Source: Pomphorhynchus laevis (taxonomy: Eukaryota > Acanthocephala > Palaeacanthocephala > Echinorhynchida > Pomphorhynchidae). From it: a stretch of DNA of 64,000 bases. Of this stretch, positions 11,135 through 33,724 are shown piece by piece. The notes under the pieces are model-generated. The model saw only the letters and a program-made list of their open reading frames with translations. It made no database searches and was not told the DNA's origin. Location of the stretch: contig WNNJ02001180.1 of assembly GCA_012934845.2 (NCBI GenBank), forward strand, positions 62,001 through 126,000, in the 5' to 3' direction. The position numbers were made by a program, and so were the translations under genes. Each line of letters starts with the position of its first letter. The first letter of the stretch is position 1.

Positions 11135-12452
11135 TGATTTATATATTTTACTATTTTCCACTTGATGTTATTTTTATAGTAATCTAGTTTAAAATATGTA
11201 TCTATTAATTATTTAAATGATTTTGATGAAAGTCAATATCGTTATATATTGTTGCAATTCTTAAAATTTCATTATTTAATGTATTATATTTTATATTATA
11301 TGGTATGCATGAATGCTCATGCAAAAATATGTTTCTTGTAAATTTAAATATGTCATCTTTACGATATAAATTGATAATAGTTTTAGTTAATGTTAATTTA
11401 ATGTTCATATCTAGATATACACCTTCTTTATCATCAATATTGGTTTTGTTAAGAATAAGGCTTTCTGGATAAATGTGTTCACTAATTAAATAAAAATTAT
11501 TAGAATTAAATACACATTTATCATCAATGTATCGAAACATATAATTCATATATTTATATTGTTTAGATTTAGTTTTCACACAGTTATGAACACATTCATA
11601 TTCTATAAAGCTTAAAAACAAGTCAGCTATAATTGGGCTACTATTACCACCCATTGGAACACCTTTTACTTGTCTAAATATAGATGTCCCTACTTTTAAA
11701 TAATTTTGATTTATCAAAATATTTAAGGATTCTATTAATTCAATTTTATCCATATATTTATATTTACTTGATGGTTTAATTTTTGTTAGATAGGCGTTAT
11801 AATTATTATAACATATATATGTATATCTTTTTCCGAATATAAGATTAATTAATTTTACTAACGCTTCTTTAATATCTACTAAATCTAGATTTGTATAAAG
11901 CGTACTAAAATCGTATGTATTTATATTTTGAAAATTTATTCCTTTTGTCTGTTCTAAAAATTCTTTTGTTGAATTAATACTGAAATAGTGTTTTATACCA
12001 GTATTAATTTCGATTACCTTGCAATATTTTTTAAAGTGTGCTTTAATTACTTTAAGTATTTTATTCATATAGACAGAAAGTGGTTTTAATGTACATTTAA
12101 ACGCACTACATATGAACCTAGGTTTTATTGGATTTTTATGTAATTTTGGATTCCAATATAATATAGGTATAGTTTTATTATCTAATTCAACCTTTATACC
12201 CTTTTTATCCATTATAGAACAGTGACTTGTAATAATTGTTTCTAAACTCAACTCACTACGTTCATATGTTGGATTTACATTTAAATCATTAGAATTAACC
12301 TCTTTCACTAGTATATCATAATAAAGCTTTTTACATACGAAGACAAAGTTATTACTAGCTTTATCAATAGTTGTTACTATATAGTTATCATTTAATTTAG
12401 TAAGTTCTATATACATATCTTTATTAATTTGATCTTTCCTTTTAACATGCAT
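11068..12452 (-). pseudogene. Penelope-like element reverse transcriptase, one frameshift
   Basis: RT of a Penelope-like retroelement. The open part (12452 down to 11205) has, in order, TIDKASNNF near the N-terminus, PKLHKNPIKPRF, motif A YDFSTLYTNL (about residue 183), motif B GVPMGGNSSPIIADLF (about residue 265) and motif C RYIDD (about residue 308). Compared with the paralogous tail at 7090-7290, one A is missing near 11204-11208. The protein therefore stops at HLNN, whereas the original frame runs on to FLWMDNK with its stop at 11068-11070. Upstream the same frame continues past a TAG (about 12464) for some 20 codons. No GIY-YIG endonuclease is visible before or after the RT. About 460 codons if restored, shorter than canonical PLE proteins. 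Probably inactive. Confidence 0.85.
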
Positions 12453-12917
12453 AAGTTTATCCTATCGTTTTTCCACAACGGGCGGTATTGTCTCTTCTTC
12501 AAATTTCGTACCAAATAAATTGCAAGTAGGCTAGCATATGCTGACAGAGGAATCTATTCCTAATTAATTCGAAAGATTTGTACAAGATACGATGAATAAT
12601 TGGCATTAAGATGGATACACTAATTTCCACATGAAATTACAAAAAAAAACTAAATTAAAACAATTCTATTAAAATTTAAAATATATTTTTCATTTATTGC
12701 AGTCTTTCGCCCTTATCAAGCGTATTGGTAATGGTTTCTTATTAACTTGATTTGAGTTGATAAGGCGTACGCGGTGCGGCATAGATAAAATGAAATGTTT
12801 CTAAATAGTTGATACTGATCCATTATTGATAAATAATTATTGGAGCTTGGATCAAAGGAAAGAAGAAAGTTTTATTGATTAATCTCATTAATAGAAAATT
12901 GTCCATATCATAATTGT

Positions 12918-13130
12918 CGATTATCACTCGACTTCAATGGACCTCTTCCTTCAAACTCGAACAAGAAATACTTATTAATGGTAGTCGATGAATATTCCAA
13001 GTATCCTTTTGCATTCGCTTGTGCAAATACTTCGAGGTCAGTTATCAAATGGCTAAAAAATCTGCTTATATTCGGTTTACCTAAAAGTATCCATACCGAT
13101 ACATATTTAAAGGTATATCCATACTTTTGA
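12918..13130 (+). pseudogene. Ty3/gypsy-type integrase core fragment
   Basis: Open for 70 codons: RLSLDFNGPLPSN, KYLLMVVDEYSKYPFAFACA, then GLPKSIHTD. The two Asp residues (LDF and HTD) sit where the first two catalytic acids of a DDE integrase core belong, and the segment resembles LTR-retrotransposon integrases. The Glu part is missing and downstream frames are broken. No LTRs are visible. Confidence 0.7.
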
Positions 13131-13616
13131 ATGTGTTTTAGATTTGTGTATGAAAGCCTCTATCTTTCGATACAATTTTATTCGCAAATTGTACAGTATG
13201 AACTCTTTCTTCAAACCTGAGATTCTAAAACTATTATCTGATTCACCAGATGTAGAACGAGGGTAATGTTTAGTTAAATACCACTATTATCCTGTTCTCA
13301 AATTTATTTAATTTATTATTAAAAAAAATAAAAAATAAAAATTGTGTAGTGCATATTATGACCTGAAATGTTAAATGCCTTATTAATAGAAAATTGTCCA
13401 TAATGTATAAAAAGTATATCAACTAAAAGTTAGAAAAATTATGATAAAAATTAATTTTTGAGATAAAAACATTTTCCCCTAATTTTTCAAATTGATTTTT
13501 TATATTATTTGAATCATCGAAGTCGAATATACCTACTATCAAAATTTTAGCTCAATTCTACTCCCAGATGAAGAGAAAAATAATGTCTTTAAATAGTTGA
13601 TACCGATCCACTGTTG

Positions 13617-13816
13617 ATAAATAATTATTGAAGCTGGATCAAAGAAAATAAATTATTTTTGATATTTCGCTAACTTCTGTTAGCATCTTCAGAAAATTAC
13701 AATTTTAATATTACAATTTTAGAATCACAATTTTAAAATTCAAATTGTAATTTTCTGAAGATGGAAATATCAAAAGAATGTCCTCTTTTCTTTGATCAAG
13801 CTCCAATAATTATTTA
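13617..13816. repeat. Foldback MITE-like repeat
   Basis: The left arm (13617-13702) contains 'gctggatcaaag' and 'tagcatcttcagaaaattac'. The right arm (13740-13816) is its imperfect reverse complement ('gtaattttctgaagatg', 'ctttgatcaagct'). The spacer is about 37 bp. Half-copies occur near 5250-5470, 12808-12870, 14160-14350, 14450-14570 and 47620-47700. Confidence 0.75.
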
Positions 13817-13904
13817 AAATAATAGACGATATCAAAACCTTGTTCGTTGTTTAAACATTAAATTTTTAAATTTTGCAGCAATATTATCTCTTATTGGAAC
13901 ATTA

Positions 13905-14055
13905 TAATGGTAGGTAATATTATAATATTACCTACCATCGGAACACCTTTCATTTGTCCAAATGAAAGGTGTTCTAAATATTTTACTTTAAAAAATAAAA
14001 ATTATTAGAGTTAACTACACGTATTTCATATATTTTTATATGAAGGCTAAAAAAA
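13905..14055 (-). pseudogene. PLE RT scrap with two adjacent palindromes
   Basis: On the minus strand the 13943-13968 segment matches the KGVPMG region of the PLE RT, and 13990-14020 matches the downstream YLISEH-to-NSNNF region in the same orientation. The scrap is bounded by two perfect short hairpins (13909-13940 and 13942-13976), described as a finding. Confidence 0.55.
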
Positions 14056-14159
14056 TAATTTTGTACCGATAAGCCAAAATTCAAGATGCATTTATTCTTC
14101 TTAATGATATGGTCTTGACGAATTAAACAAATTTTCTTAAAGCAATTATTTCTTTATTA

Positions 14160-14575
14160 AATATTTGTTTTTAATGACCCATTATTGATAAATAATTATT
14201 GGAGCTGGATCAAAGAAGAGAGGAAATTATTTTTGATATTTCGCAAACTACTGTTAGCATCCTCAGAAAATTACTTTTAAATAGTTGATACTGATCCATT
14301 TTATTGAAAAATAATTATTGGAGCTGGATCAAAGAAAAGAGGAATAATTAAATAATAAATAATTGTTTTATAAATAAATGTTTAATAAATAAATTGATTA
14401 ATAAATAAATTGATAAATAATAATAATAAATTGATAAATAAATTACTTTTAAATAGTTGATACTGATCCATTTTATTGAAAAATAATTATTTTAACTAGA
14501 TCAAAGAATAGTGGAATAATTAAATGATAAATAATTTCCTCTTTTCTTTGACCCAGCTCCAATAATTATAAATAA
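14160..14575. repeat. Cluster of MITE-like half repeats
   Basis: At least three partial copies of the 'tattggagctggatcaaag' / 'agttgatactgatccatt' repeat in direct order (about 14160, 14282, 14450). One is inverted near 14545 ('ctttgacccagctccaat'). They are separated by AT-rich spacers. Confidence 0.65.
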
Positions 14576-15585
14576 ATTGTATTTTCCCTTTTGTAACAGC
14601 CACATTTGTTAGCAACACTTTGAAAATGGAATTCTTGTGCAATAGATTTCTAAAAATTGTAAATAAATTCCCTTTTATTCACACGCTACAAACTTTGACA
14701 ATCAATTGTTGCATTCTAAAAATTTTATTCTTGGACTTTAATCGTTGACCATAATTGGCCAGTACTTTTGAAGTTGGCCATTAAATAGCAATCCATATGA
14801 TAATTTAATCATATTCACGTGTTTAATATCTTTTCTTTTACAAAGTTATAAAAGCTTAAAATAAAACAATTTACTTATAAACGGTTATTTTAATTTTAGT
14901 TTAATCCAACATTATTTCTAATTTTTTAATTATAATTTGAGTTTTTGTGTTTATTTGAATATTTATTATTTATCTTTATATAAATATTAATATAAAATTA
15001 TTAAAAATTATTAAATTATTAAATTTATATAAATTTAAATATTTTTTTATATTTATTATTTATGCGTTCTATCAAGTATTGTCGTATGCACAAACTTAGT
15101 ATCAACATATCTGTTCGAATATTCTGCAACTTCTTGAATTCCGTTATATTTAGCTATCTACATTATAACAAAACTACACGTGATCGTAATCTACATTAAG
15201 TTCATTACATGTATCAACAAAATTATTTTCGCTTTATCGATAGTTGAAATCATTTACCTCAGAAATTATAATATTATTATAATTATAAATTATAATATAA
15301 ATTAATTATTTTCATATTAATTATTAATATAAATTATTATATTTCTGATAGTTTTACCGTTTAACATAATTTATACATTTAATGCATTTATATTTTATTA
15401 TACATTTTAGCTTAATGCCATTTATATTTTAATATCATTTCATTAATTTACTTCAATTTATGAGCTGAATAGAACTTTATGAAAAACAAATTAATAATCA
15501 AAATAATAGCAATTTAAATATTTATTTAAGTAAACTCATTTTATCTGAGTAACTACAACTCACCCTTTTGGCAATATATTGCAAA
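14576..15585. other. AT-rich DNA, no gene seen
   Basis: Short frames only. A weak resemblance to the PLE N-terminus near 15150-15250 (minus strand) was too short to call. Confidence 0.5.
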
Positions 15586-16150
15586 GAGCGCTTATAAAAA
15601 GCGCTTATAATATTAGATATTACATCAGGATATTTAGCATACAGTTTGTAAGGTATAATAGCTTTTTAATAAAAAAAAAACTTTTCTAAAAAACGCTTAT
15701 AATATTAAATTTTGAATTTAGAGATATAACAACCATTTGAAAGGTATCGTAATAGCTTTTAATAAAATGGAAAGCTTTTTATATAAACGCTTATAATATT
15801 AAATTTATTAAATATTAAAATATTAAAAAAATATTAAAAATATTAAAAATATTAAAATATTAAAAATATTAAAGATATTAAATTTATAGATATAACATCC
15901 ATTTTCAAGGTAGTGGCGAATAATATTTTTGAATATAAGAAATGCATATAAACGCGCATATACAAATCATGGTACAACAAAAATCTCTAGCTGCTAATTT
16001 CAAATAACACTGTATAGATGTGTTATATGTAAAAAATTTCCCATAATGAGAAATAACCTTCCCAATTTAACATTAGGTTTTTATAAAAAGGAAGGCGTTT
16101 AAAAGACGCTTAGAATTTTAGATATTAAATATTCAGAGATATTAATATAT
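15586..16150. repeat. Degenerate ~100-bp tandem repeat
   Basis: 'aacgcttataatattaaatt'-like boxes recur near 15605, 15694, 15787 and, diverged, 16105. Each is followed by a 'gatataaca-ccattt-aaggtat' box and an 'agcttttaataaa' box. Short runs of 'ttaaaaatatta' expand one copy. Confidence 0.6.
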
Positions 16151-17285
16151 TAAATATATTAAATATTTATCTAACGTTAGATTTAATAAATATAGATTCA
16201 TGGTTGTATTTATTAGTTAAATTAATAGGTTATTAATTTTAACCTGTTAATCTGTAGCTGAAGCGAATTTTACTTATGACTTCATCTTTCTTTATGCACT
16301 TGTTGATTTTTATTATTTATTTGATTTCTTTAAGTTATTGCAATATTCATTAATTTGGTCTATTTTTATGTTTTTCGTGCTAAAGAATGATATAATATCA
16401 TAATATTAACGATTATAATCCGTTATTATAATGACGGATTATATTATTAAATTCATATAACGGATTAATTCATACAAACAACAGATAAGAATAAAATATA
16501 CGATAAAAGTATAACAATTACTATAAAAATTGACTAACTGAAATTTATTTCAAAACTGTTTTATAAAGAAACATTTTTAATTTATTAATAACGCAAAGCA
16601 AAAAATATGCGTTATTCATATATATATTTTTAACGTTGTACAAACAATGGATAAGCAAAGTCATAATTTATAAATGTTGACAATTATAACGAATTGTTAA
16701 ATTTTCTAAAATTAACGAGAGTTTAATTTGATAAATCAAATTCGGAAAGTGTCAGCTTTTGCAAGATGTTTTCCAATTTTTCTAAATGAAAAATCAGACA
16801 ATAATAGTTGCAATATTAAAAAAGTAAATTACATGTTTACAATGTAATATTAATTATATATTAATATTAATTATTATATTAATGTAATTAATATATATTA
16901 ATATACATTTTTACAAATTATATATTGAAGAGTAAAAAATATTTTTTCTGAAATATACTCCTACAATGAGTATAAGTAATGATTTAGCGTATAGCCAATA
17001 AATCTTATCGCATTTATTACATTGCTTTTTTCAAAAATAATTTAAAAACATTTTTTATTCAAATATTATCTCGCTCAATGAAAATTATCTATCTGATACT
17101 ACACAGTTACATGTCAATTTGTATTTTAAAAAATATTTAAATTTATTAAATTGAATAAAAATATATATAATTAATTATTTAATTATTAAATTAATTAATT
17201 AATTTTACTTTAATCTGCTTAATTTTTAGTTTTATTGATAAAAAATTAAAATAAAAATTAAAATAGAATAAAATATAAATAACAA
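16151..17285. other. AT-rich DNA, no gene seen
   Basis: Nothing recognisable on either strand; only short chance frames and simple A/T runs. Confidence 0.5.
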
Positions 17286-17289
17286 ATAT

Positions 17290-17422
17290 TTCATTTATTT
17301 TTACAATTAATCTAATAAAATTCAATTTCACATTTAAATTATATGTTTCCAAACTTCATTTATTTTTACAATTAATCTGATAAAATTCAATTTCACATTT
17401 AAATTATATGTTTCCAAACTAT
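17290..17422. repeat. 66-bp direct tandem duplication
   Basis: Two almost identical copies abut. The first starts near 17291 and the second near 17357; both contain 'caatttcacatttaaattat' and end 'gtttccaaact'. Confidence 0.85.
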
Positions 17423-18225
17423 TTAAATATTTCATTTTATAAGAAATGAGTAACACGAATAAATTAATGTTGTACATTAATTTTATCCACCTTTTTATCT
17501 ACCAACCTTTTATCGACATCAACTAAAAACATGTAGTAGGAAATCACAATCTATACGAATATGTTAACTCTGACGGTTCACATAAAAATTTTACTGTCGT
17601 CGATATAATCCTATAGATAATAATCACAATATTTAATTTAGATAATAATCACAATTTATATAATCACAATAATTAGATATTGTAATTAATTATCAATATA
17701 ATATATATGATAATATATTATATATTATATTCACTATATATAATAGTGAATATATAATATATTAATATATTATATATTATATTCACTATAATTTGATTAA
17801 ATAATCAATGACTGCTTTATATATTTTTGTTTCTATTAATAAAAGACTATCTTATATTTTATCATCCTTGTGATTCAAGGATTGATAATCAGACACATGA
17901 TTAAAGGGTTGTAAAATTACAAGTTTATATTTTCCCACCTTTATAAGTCGATTTTAAAAAGTCGATTATTTATAAGTCTTTGTATTTAAAAAAGTCGATT
18001 TCTAATTCTAAATATAGAGAAAATGTTCAAAAGAGTTCCATTCCTAAATAACTTTACATCGTTTATTAGTTTATATAGTTTAATCTAGTCTATTGTTTAG
18101 CTTATTTTTAACTTTTTTATTTATGTTTTATTTATTTTGAAATATTTTGCCTTTAGATTGTAATTTTATGATTGCAATATTGAATAATAAATTAGAAATA
18201 ATAAATATTTATAAATTACATATTC
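17423..18225. other. AT-rich DNA 3' of the SLC7 gene
   Basis: Includes a palindromic TATAATATA cluster at 17690-17800. No coding signal. Because the transporter's stop lies at 18226-18228, its 3' UTR should fall in this stretch. Confidence 0.5.
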
Positions 18226-29599
<11,374 letters not shown>

Positions 29600-30057
29600 C
29601 GTTGGCCTTCAATATCTTCGCGAATCTACTCATTAAATAATTAAAATTTTAACAGCTGCACATTAAATTTTAAAAATTGGCCTTTGACGTAGATATATTT
29701 AACATATACATATAAATTGGCTATAAATATACTATTAGAACAATATAACAGATATAATATTGGCAGTAATCGTTTTTATCCACACTGCCTATTTTAAGCG
29801 TATATCATAATTATAATTATAATTCAGATTATAATAAAATAATTGGTAGATATAACTACCAATTATAGTATACCAAATTTATATTTATACCAAATTTATT
29901 ATTTTTATAATAACAGAATATAATATTGGTAGATATAAAATTGGCAGCAAACGTTTTTATCCACAATGCATATTTTAAGCGTATATCATAAGTTATAAGG
30001 CATATATTATCGTAGACTCATATATAAGGCATATATGAGTCTTTATCTGCAGAAAGA
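29600..30057. promoter_or_regulatory. Upstream region of SLC7 exon 1, duplicated at 40.1 kb
   Basis: The first ~210 bp (29600-29810) are nearly the same as 40135-40345. Shared stretches include 'tcaatatcttcgcgaatcta' and 'gatataatattggcagtaat'. It should hold the 5' UTR and promoter; no clear TATA or initiator can be singled out in this AT-rich DNA. Confidence 0.45.
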
Positions 30058-31108
30058 AGTATGTCGACAGGTGTCCCTCAGGGTTCTGCATTAGGTCCTC
30101 TATTATTCATCACGTTCCTTAACGATTTACTCTTACGTATTGAGAACTCTCACTTGGCATTCGCTGATGATCTTAAAATTTGGACTGCTATACGAGATAT
30201 TGATGACTGTAATTCTTTACAGGCAGACTTGGATCGAGTTCATGATTGGTGCCGCTCTAGATTACATCTTAACGTTGATAAGTGTATACTTATGAGGATG
30301 GGTAAAAAATCCAGTAATTTTACATATCATATCGGAGATGTTCTTCTCACTGAAGTATCACATCATAGGGATTTAGGAATTATCGTGCAGGCATCATTAA
30401 AAACTAAACTTAATAGTGAAAGAGCAATAAAAAGCGCTACTCGTGCTCTATATATTGTAAAGAACTCATTCCTTAAGATTACCACGAATGTCTTTAGAAA
30501 TTTGTTTAACACGTTGGTTCGTTTGCATTTAGAATATGCAATTCAGGATTCTTTTCCGGTCACCAAACAAGAAAGGACAGATATTGAGTCAGTCCAAAGG
30601 CGAGGTTCTCGTTTATGTTCGAATGCGAGAGTGGATTACGCATCTCGATTAGATTTGCTAAGAATTCAACCGATGTCATCACGATTTTTGTTTCTTGACT
30701 TGATAGGAATGTATGCACTTGTACACCGGTTGGACGGTTATCCGAGTGGTTCGATCACATTACGTTCATCGATTTTGAGAGGTCACAGCAAAACTGTCTA
30801 TAAAACAAGGCATGGTAGGTATCCAAAGTGTTGGAGACTGTCGCACAGGGTACTTAATATTTGGAATTCTCTGCCTGAGGAAATTGCTTCCGCCCGGAGT
30901 CTGCATTTGTTCAAAAAATTATTAAAGACATGGATCATCAAGAAGACGAGAAACGAGTCATGGACATATTTGCAGTGATTTTTATTTTTTTTTGCTTGTT
31001 GACTTCTTTTTCTTCATTTCTTATTTTTTAGTTTTATCATTTTTTTAACTGTGATAAGGCAAAATAGCCTTATGGCTAAGCCTTGTAAGAATAATAATAA
31101 TATATTGG
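30058..31108 (+). pseudogene. LINE-B pol fragment (RT motif B to C-terminus)
   Basis: 5'-truncated jockey/I/CR1-superfamily RT. Begins at motif B (GVPQGSALGPLLFITFLNDL), then HLAFADDLKIW (motif C, FADD), VSHHRDLGIIV, LVRLHLEYAI and, near the end, NIWNSLPEEI. The frame is open for 306 codons to a stop at 30976-30978, followed by a 3' UTR ending near 31108 in 'gtaagaataataataata', the element's simple-repeat tail. Sister copy at 52.7-54.6 kb. It lies about 460 bp upstream of SLC7 exon 1, on the opposite strand. Confidence 0.85.
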
Positions 31109-32289
31109 TGAAACGGGTAAGGATATGGATGATGTCAACGACATGGTATTATATACGATAGTATTTTCATGATATTTACAGTTGAAATTAATCTATCGCT
31201 AACTCATGCAGATAGCGAAATAGCTTAAATATATATTCCAATATATATTATCGCGTATTGGTGGCTTTGTGACCTCTATTATTTAGCATTTGACAGAAAA
31301 ACGTTTAATATGCTTATATAATTGTGTGATAAAATATACTATATTATACGTTAATATAATAAACCCTAATTTACTTTTAATATACAATTAGATACGATGT
31401 AGCAGAGATCGTTGTTGTGTATGCTTCACACAACAATCCGAAGCAACAAGTTAAAACCACTGTAGAAGATTGCAAAGTAATTTCAATTAGGCAGCTTCTA
31501 AATTATCTCAATAAAGAAGATAGGAAAATAATTTCTACTGCTTAAATATTTTCATTAACCCCCCCCCATTTCATTACATTCCAAAAGATGAAGTATATTA
31601 AGATGCGAAGAGTTGGGATCTAAATTAGCTCAAAATCTTGCAAAATCAACAGACTATACACATTTGCATAACAATATTAAAATATTTTTTGAAGGTAAAT
31701 GTCAGACAGGACGCTACTAGTCATTTTCATGATGAAACTACAGAGTTCCAACTACTATTTGAGATAAGATCTAACTTATTTTAACGATCGATGTGACATA
31801 AGTTATAATCATCCGTAACATTTTTCTTGACACTTAAACAGGAGAGCAGTAGATATGCTTCGCGAGAAAGTATGGCGAAACGATTGACAATGAAAAAATT
31901 ATTTAGAATGCACAGAAATTATGGTACGGATAAGCTAAATGGTGTAAAAATATAAAACTCGTATCAAATAGCTGTTGTTGCTTTCCATCTGAACAACATT
32001 AGACGATGATGACAGTTGAAATACTTCACGGTACAGTTGAATTCAATTAATAATTACTATTACGCTGAAGGTTTTGATTTATCATAATCCGTGTATGATG
32101 TATCTTCAGCATATGTATCTTTGTGCTGAGGGTCTTAATAAGGAAGGAGTTATTAAGTCCAAGCCACTTAATAAGGTCTGGGAAAACATAGAGCTTACAT
32201 GTTCCCGAAGCTCACAAGACCTGGGGAACATCCGTAGACAGCGTGATAACTCGAATAAGTTCTTGTGTAGGTGCAAATTAATCTTAAAT
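31109..32289. other. No confident gene; two weak coding-like scraps
   Basis: A 50-codon open stretch near 31393-31545 (contains RQLLNYLNKEDRKIISTA) and one at 32074-32292 read like protein but match nothing I can name. A run of nine C occurs at 31560-31568. The first 40 bp resemble 40783-40815. Confidence 0.35.
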
Positions 32290-32480
32290 TAATGGATCAG
32301 GACAAATATTATAGGTCATTGAGAGGAACTGCTATGCTATCAGGTTTCGGCCACTAATTCTTCGACCTAGTATAGCAGCAGTGCCAAATATATGCTAATG
32401 ACGTGTTTAAATAAATTCATAATAGTTTTAATAGTTTTAATAAATAATTATAAATAATTGTTATATAAGATTTTATAACT
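32290..32480 (-). repeat. PLE 3' terminal module
   Basis: Minus-strand copy of the PLE end. The outer pairing is CACT/AGTG where the 7.3-kb copy has CCCC/GGGG, so both sides have changed together. Confidence 0.65.
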
Positions 32481-32536
32481 TATATCAAGTTCAAAAAAGT
32501 TCTTCTCACCTTCTCTCGAAGGTGAGAAGATTTATT

Positions 32537-32830
32537 GGTATGAAGTAGCACGTGAATCCCTGGCAACGTGCTTTAATCTTTTTCCTATCTCCTTAACAAG
32601 AGCCAAAGCGGAAGAGCCCAGTGATCCATAAATCTATACTTCGAAAGGGCAAAATATGTGGGACATGGTCAAGTCAGCATATTTCAGCCGTTTCCGCGTT
32701 TCGGCATATGAAGCTGCTTCGCCCGCTCTTCTGGCTGCGTTCCTAACATTGCTGGCTGCAAAGGTGTCCACGCAGGTGGCGTTCCACATCAAGCATTTCC
32801 CTTCACGCCAAGGGAAAATGGTACATATGC
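32537..32830 (-). pseudogene. C-terminal domain of the unclassified RT family
   Basis: Minus-strand translation reads FPWREGKCLMWNATCVDTFA, RRAGEAASYAETRKRLKYAD, FCPFEV, a stop, then YGSLGSSALALVKEIGKRLK and ARDSRATSY. This is the conserved terminal domain ('DG.T..PW..G..L.WD.T..DTFA') that follows the RT in the invertebrate family seen at 7.7-10.1 kb; possible nuclease fold, not proven. One in-frame TAG. No RT part is adjacent. Confidence 0.65.
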
Positions 32831-32995
32831 CGAAGAGCGGAAACGGCTGAAATATGCTGACTTGACCATGTCCCACATATTTTGCCCTTTCGAAGTATAG
32901 ACTTATGGATCACTGGGCTCTTCCGCTTTGGCTCTTGTTAAGGAGATAGGAAAAAGATTAAAGCACGTTGCCGGGGATTCACGTGCTACTTCATA
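32539..32995. repeat. Long inverted repeat, 172-bp arms
   Basis: Arms 32539-32710 and 32824-32995 are nearly perfect reverse complements around a 113-bp spacer. They are formed by the two domain fragments above. Confidence 0.92.
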
Positions 32996-33095
32996 CCTCC
33001 TCCAAAACGTTAGCATCGCCATCCAACGTGGAAATGCTGTCAACATTCTGGCGTAGGCTCCAAAGGACAAGAACATGGTAGGCTGGTGATAGCAG
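32838..33095 (+). pseudogene. Second, inverted partial copy of the same domain
   Basis: Plus-strand translation repeats RKRLKYADLTMSHIFCPFEV, stop, YGSLGSSALALVKEIGKRLK, then runs further than the inverted copy (YLLQNVSIAIQRGNAVNILA). It shares the same stop codon as the minus copy, so the mutation predates the inversion. Confidence 0.65.
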
Positions 33096-33324
33096 CCAGT
33101 CTTGCTAAAAGAATGACATTTATCTACGAATAAGGCAAACGTTCTCCTGTATTTACCTTTTTTAATATTATTGTGCTCATATTTTTAAATATAAATATTT
33201 AAATTAAATGCAAATAAACTGGAATTAAATTGGATAAGATTATAATTTGTAATATTAGTATGTATTCTTATCTTTTATTCTTATTAATCTGATATTTCCT
33301 GTCTTAAAATAATATACAATTCAC

Positions 33325-33465
33325 TTATTCGTCCTATTATTGAATATTGTATCCCTGCGGTATTTCTGTGTACACGTGGTGAGATGAATGAGCTTGAAAA
33401 TGTCCTCCGTAGGTTGACGAGATCGTGCCGTTCCCTTCATGGAAATTGTGAAGGGCAAAATAAAT
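33325..33465 (+). pseudogene. LINE pol scrap (RT thumb region)
   Basis: LIRPIIEYCIPAVFLCTRGE and NELENVLRRLTRSCRSLHG match the 'RP.LEY...VF......D...LE.VQRR.TR' region after the RT active site in jockey/CR1-type elements. 45 codons only. Confidence 0.65.
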
Positions 33466-33575
33466 GAACAATATGGAGGGCAAATGATATGAACAATATT
33501 GAGGGCAAACGAAATGAACAATAATGAGGGCAAATGAGAGGAATAATATGGAGGGCAAAATAAATGCGGAATATA
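33453..33575. repeat. ~30-bp minisatellite
   Basis: 'gagggcaaa' followed by 'atgaacaatat'-type spacers repeats at least four times with drift. It begins at the end of the LINE scrap. Confidence 0.8.
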
Positions 33576-33724
33576 AAACTCTATTGATGTTTATATTTAG
33601 CATATGATAAAGAGTATATTGAGGACAAACACAGAACCGGCAACTATAAAGTGCATAAAAATCATAACTGGGAACAACTTTAGTATTGTGAATTAGTAAA
33701 TATCCGACTCTTCCGCAGTAATGG

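Noticed and set aside
15085-15250. PLE N-terminal fragment on the minus strand
   Set aside because: Only a TIDKA-like stretch and scattered residues match; too short and interrupted.
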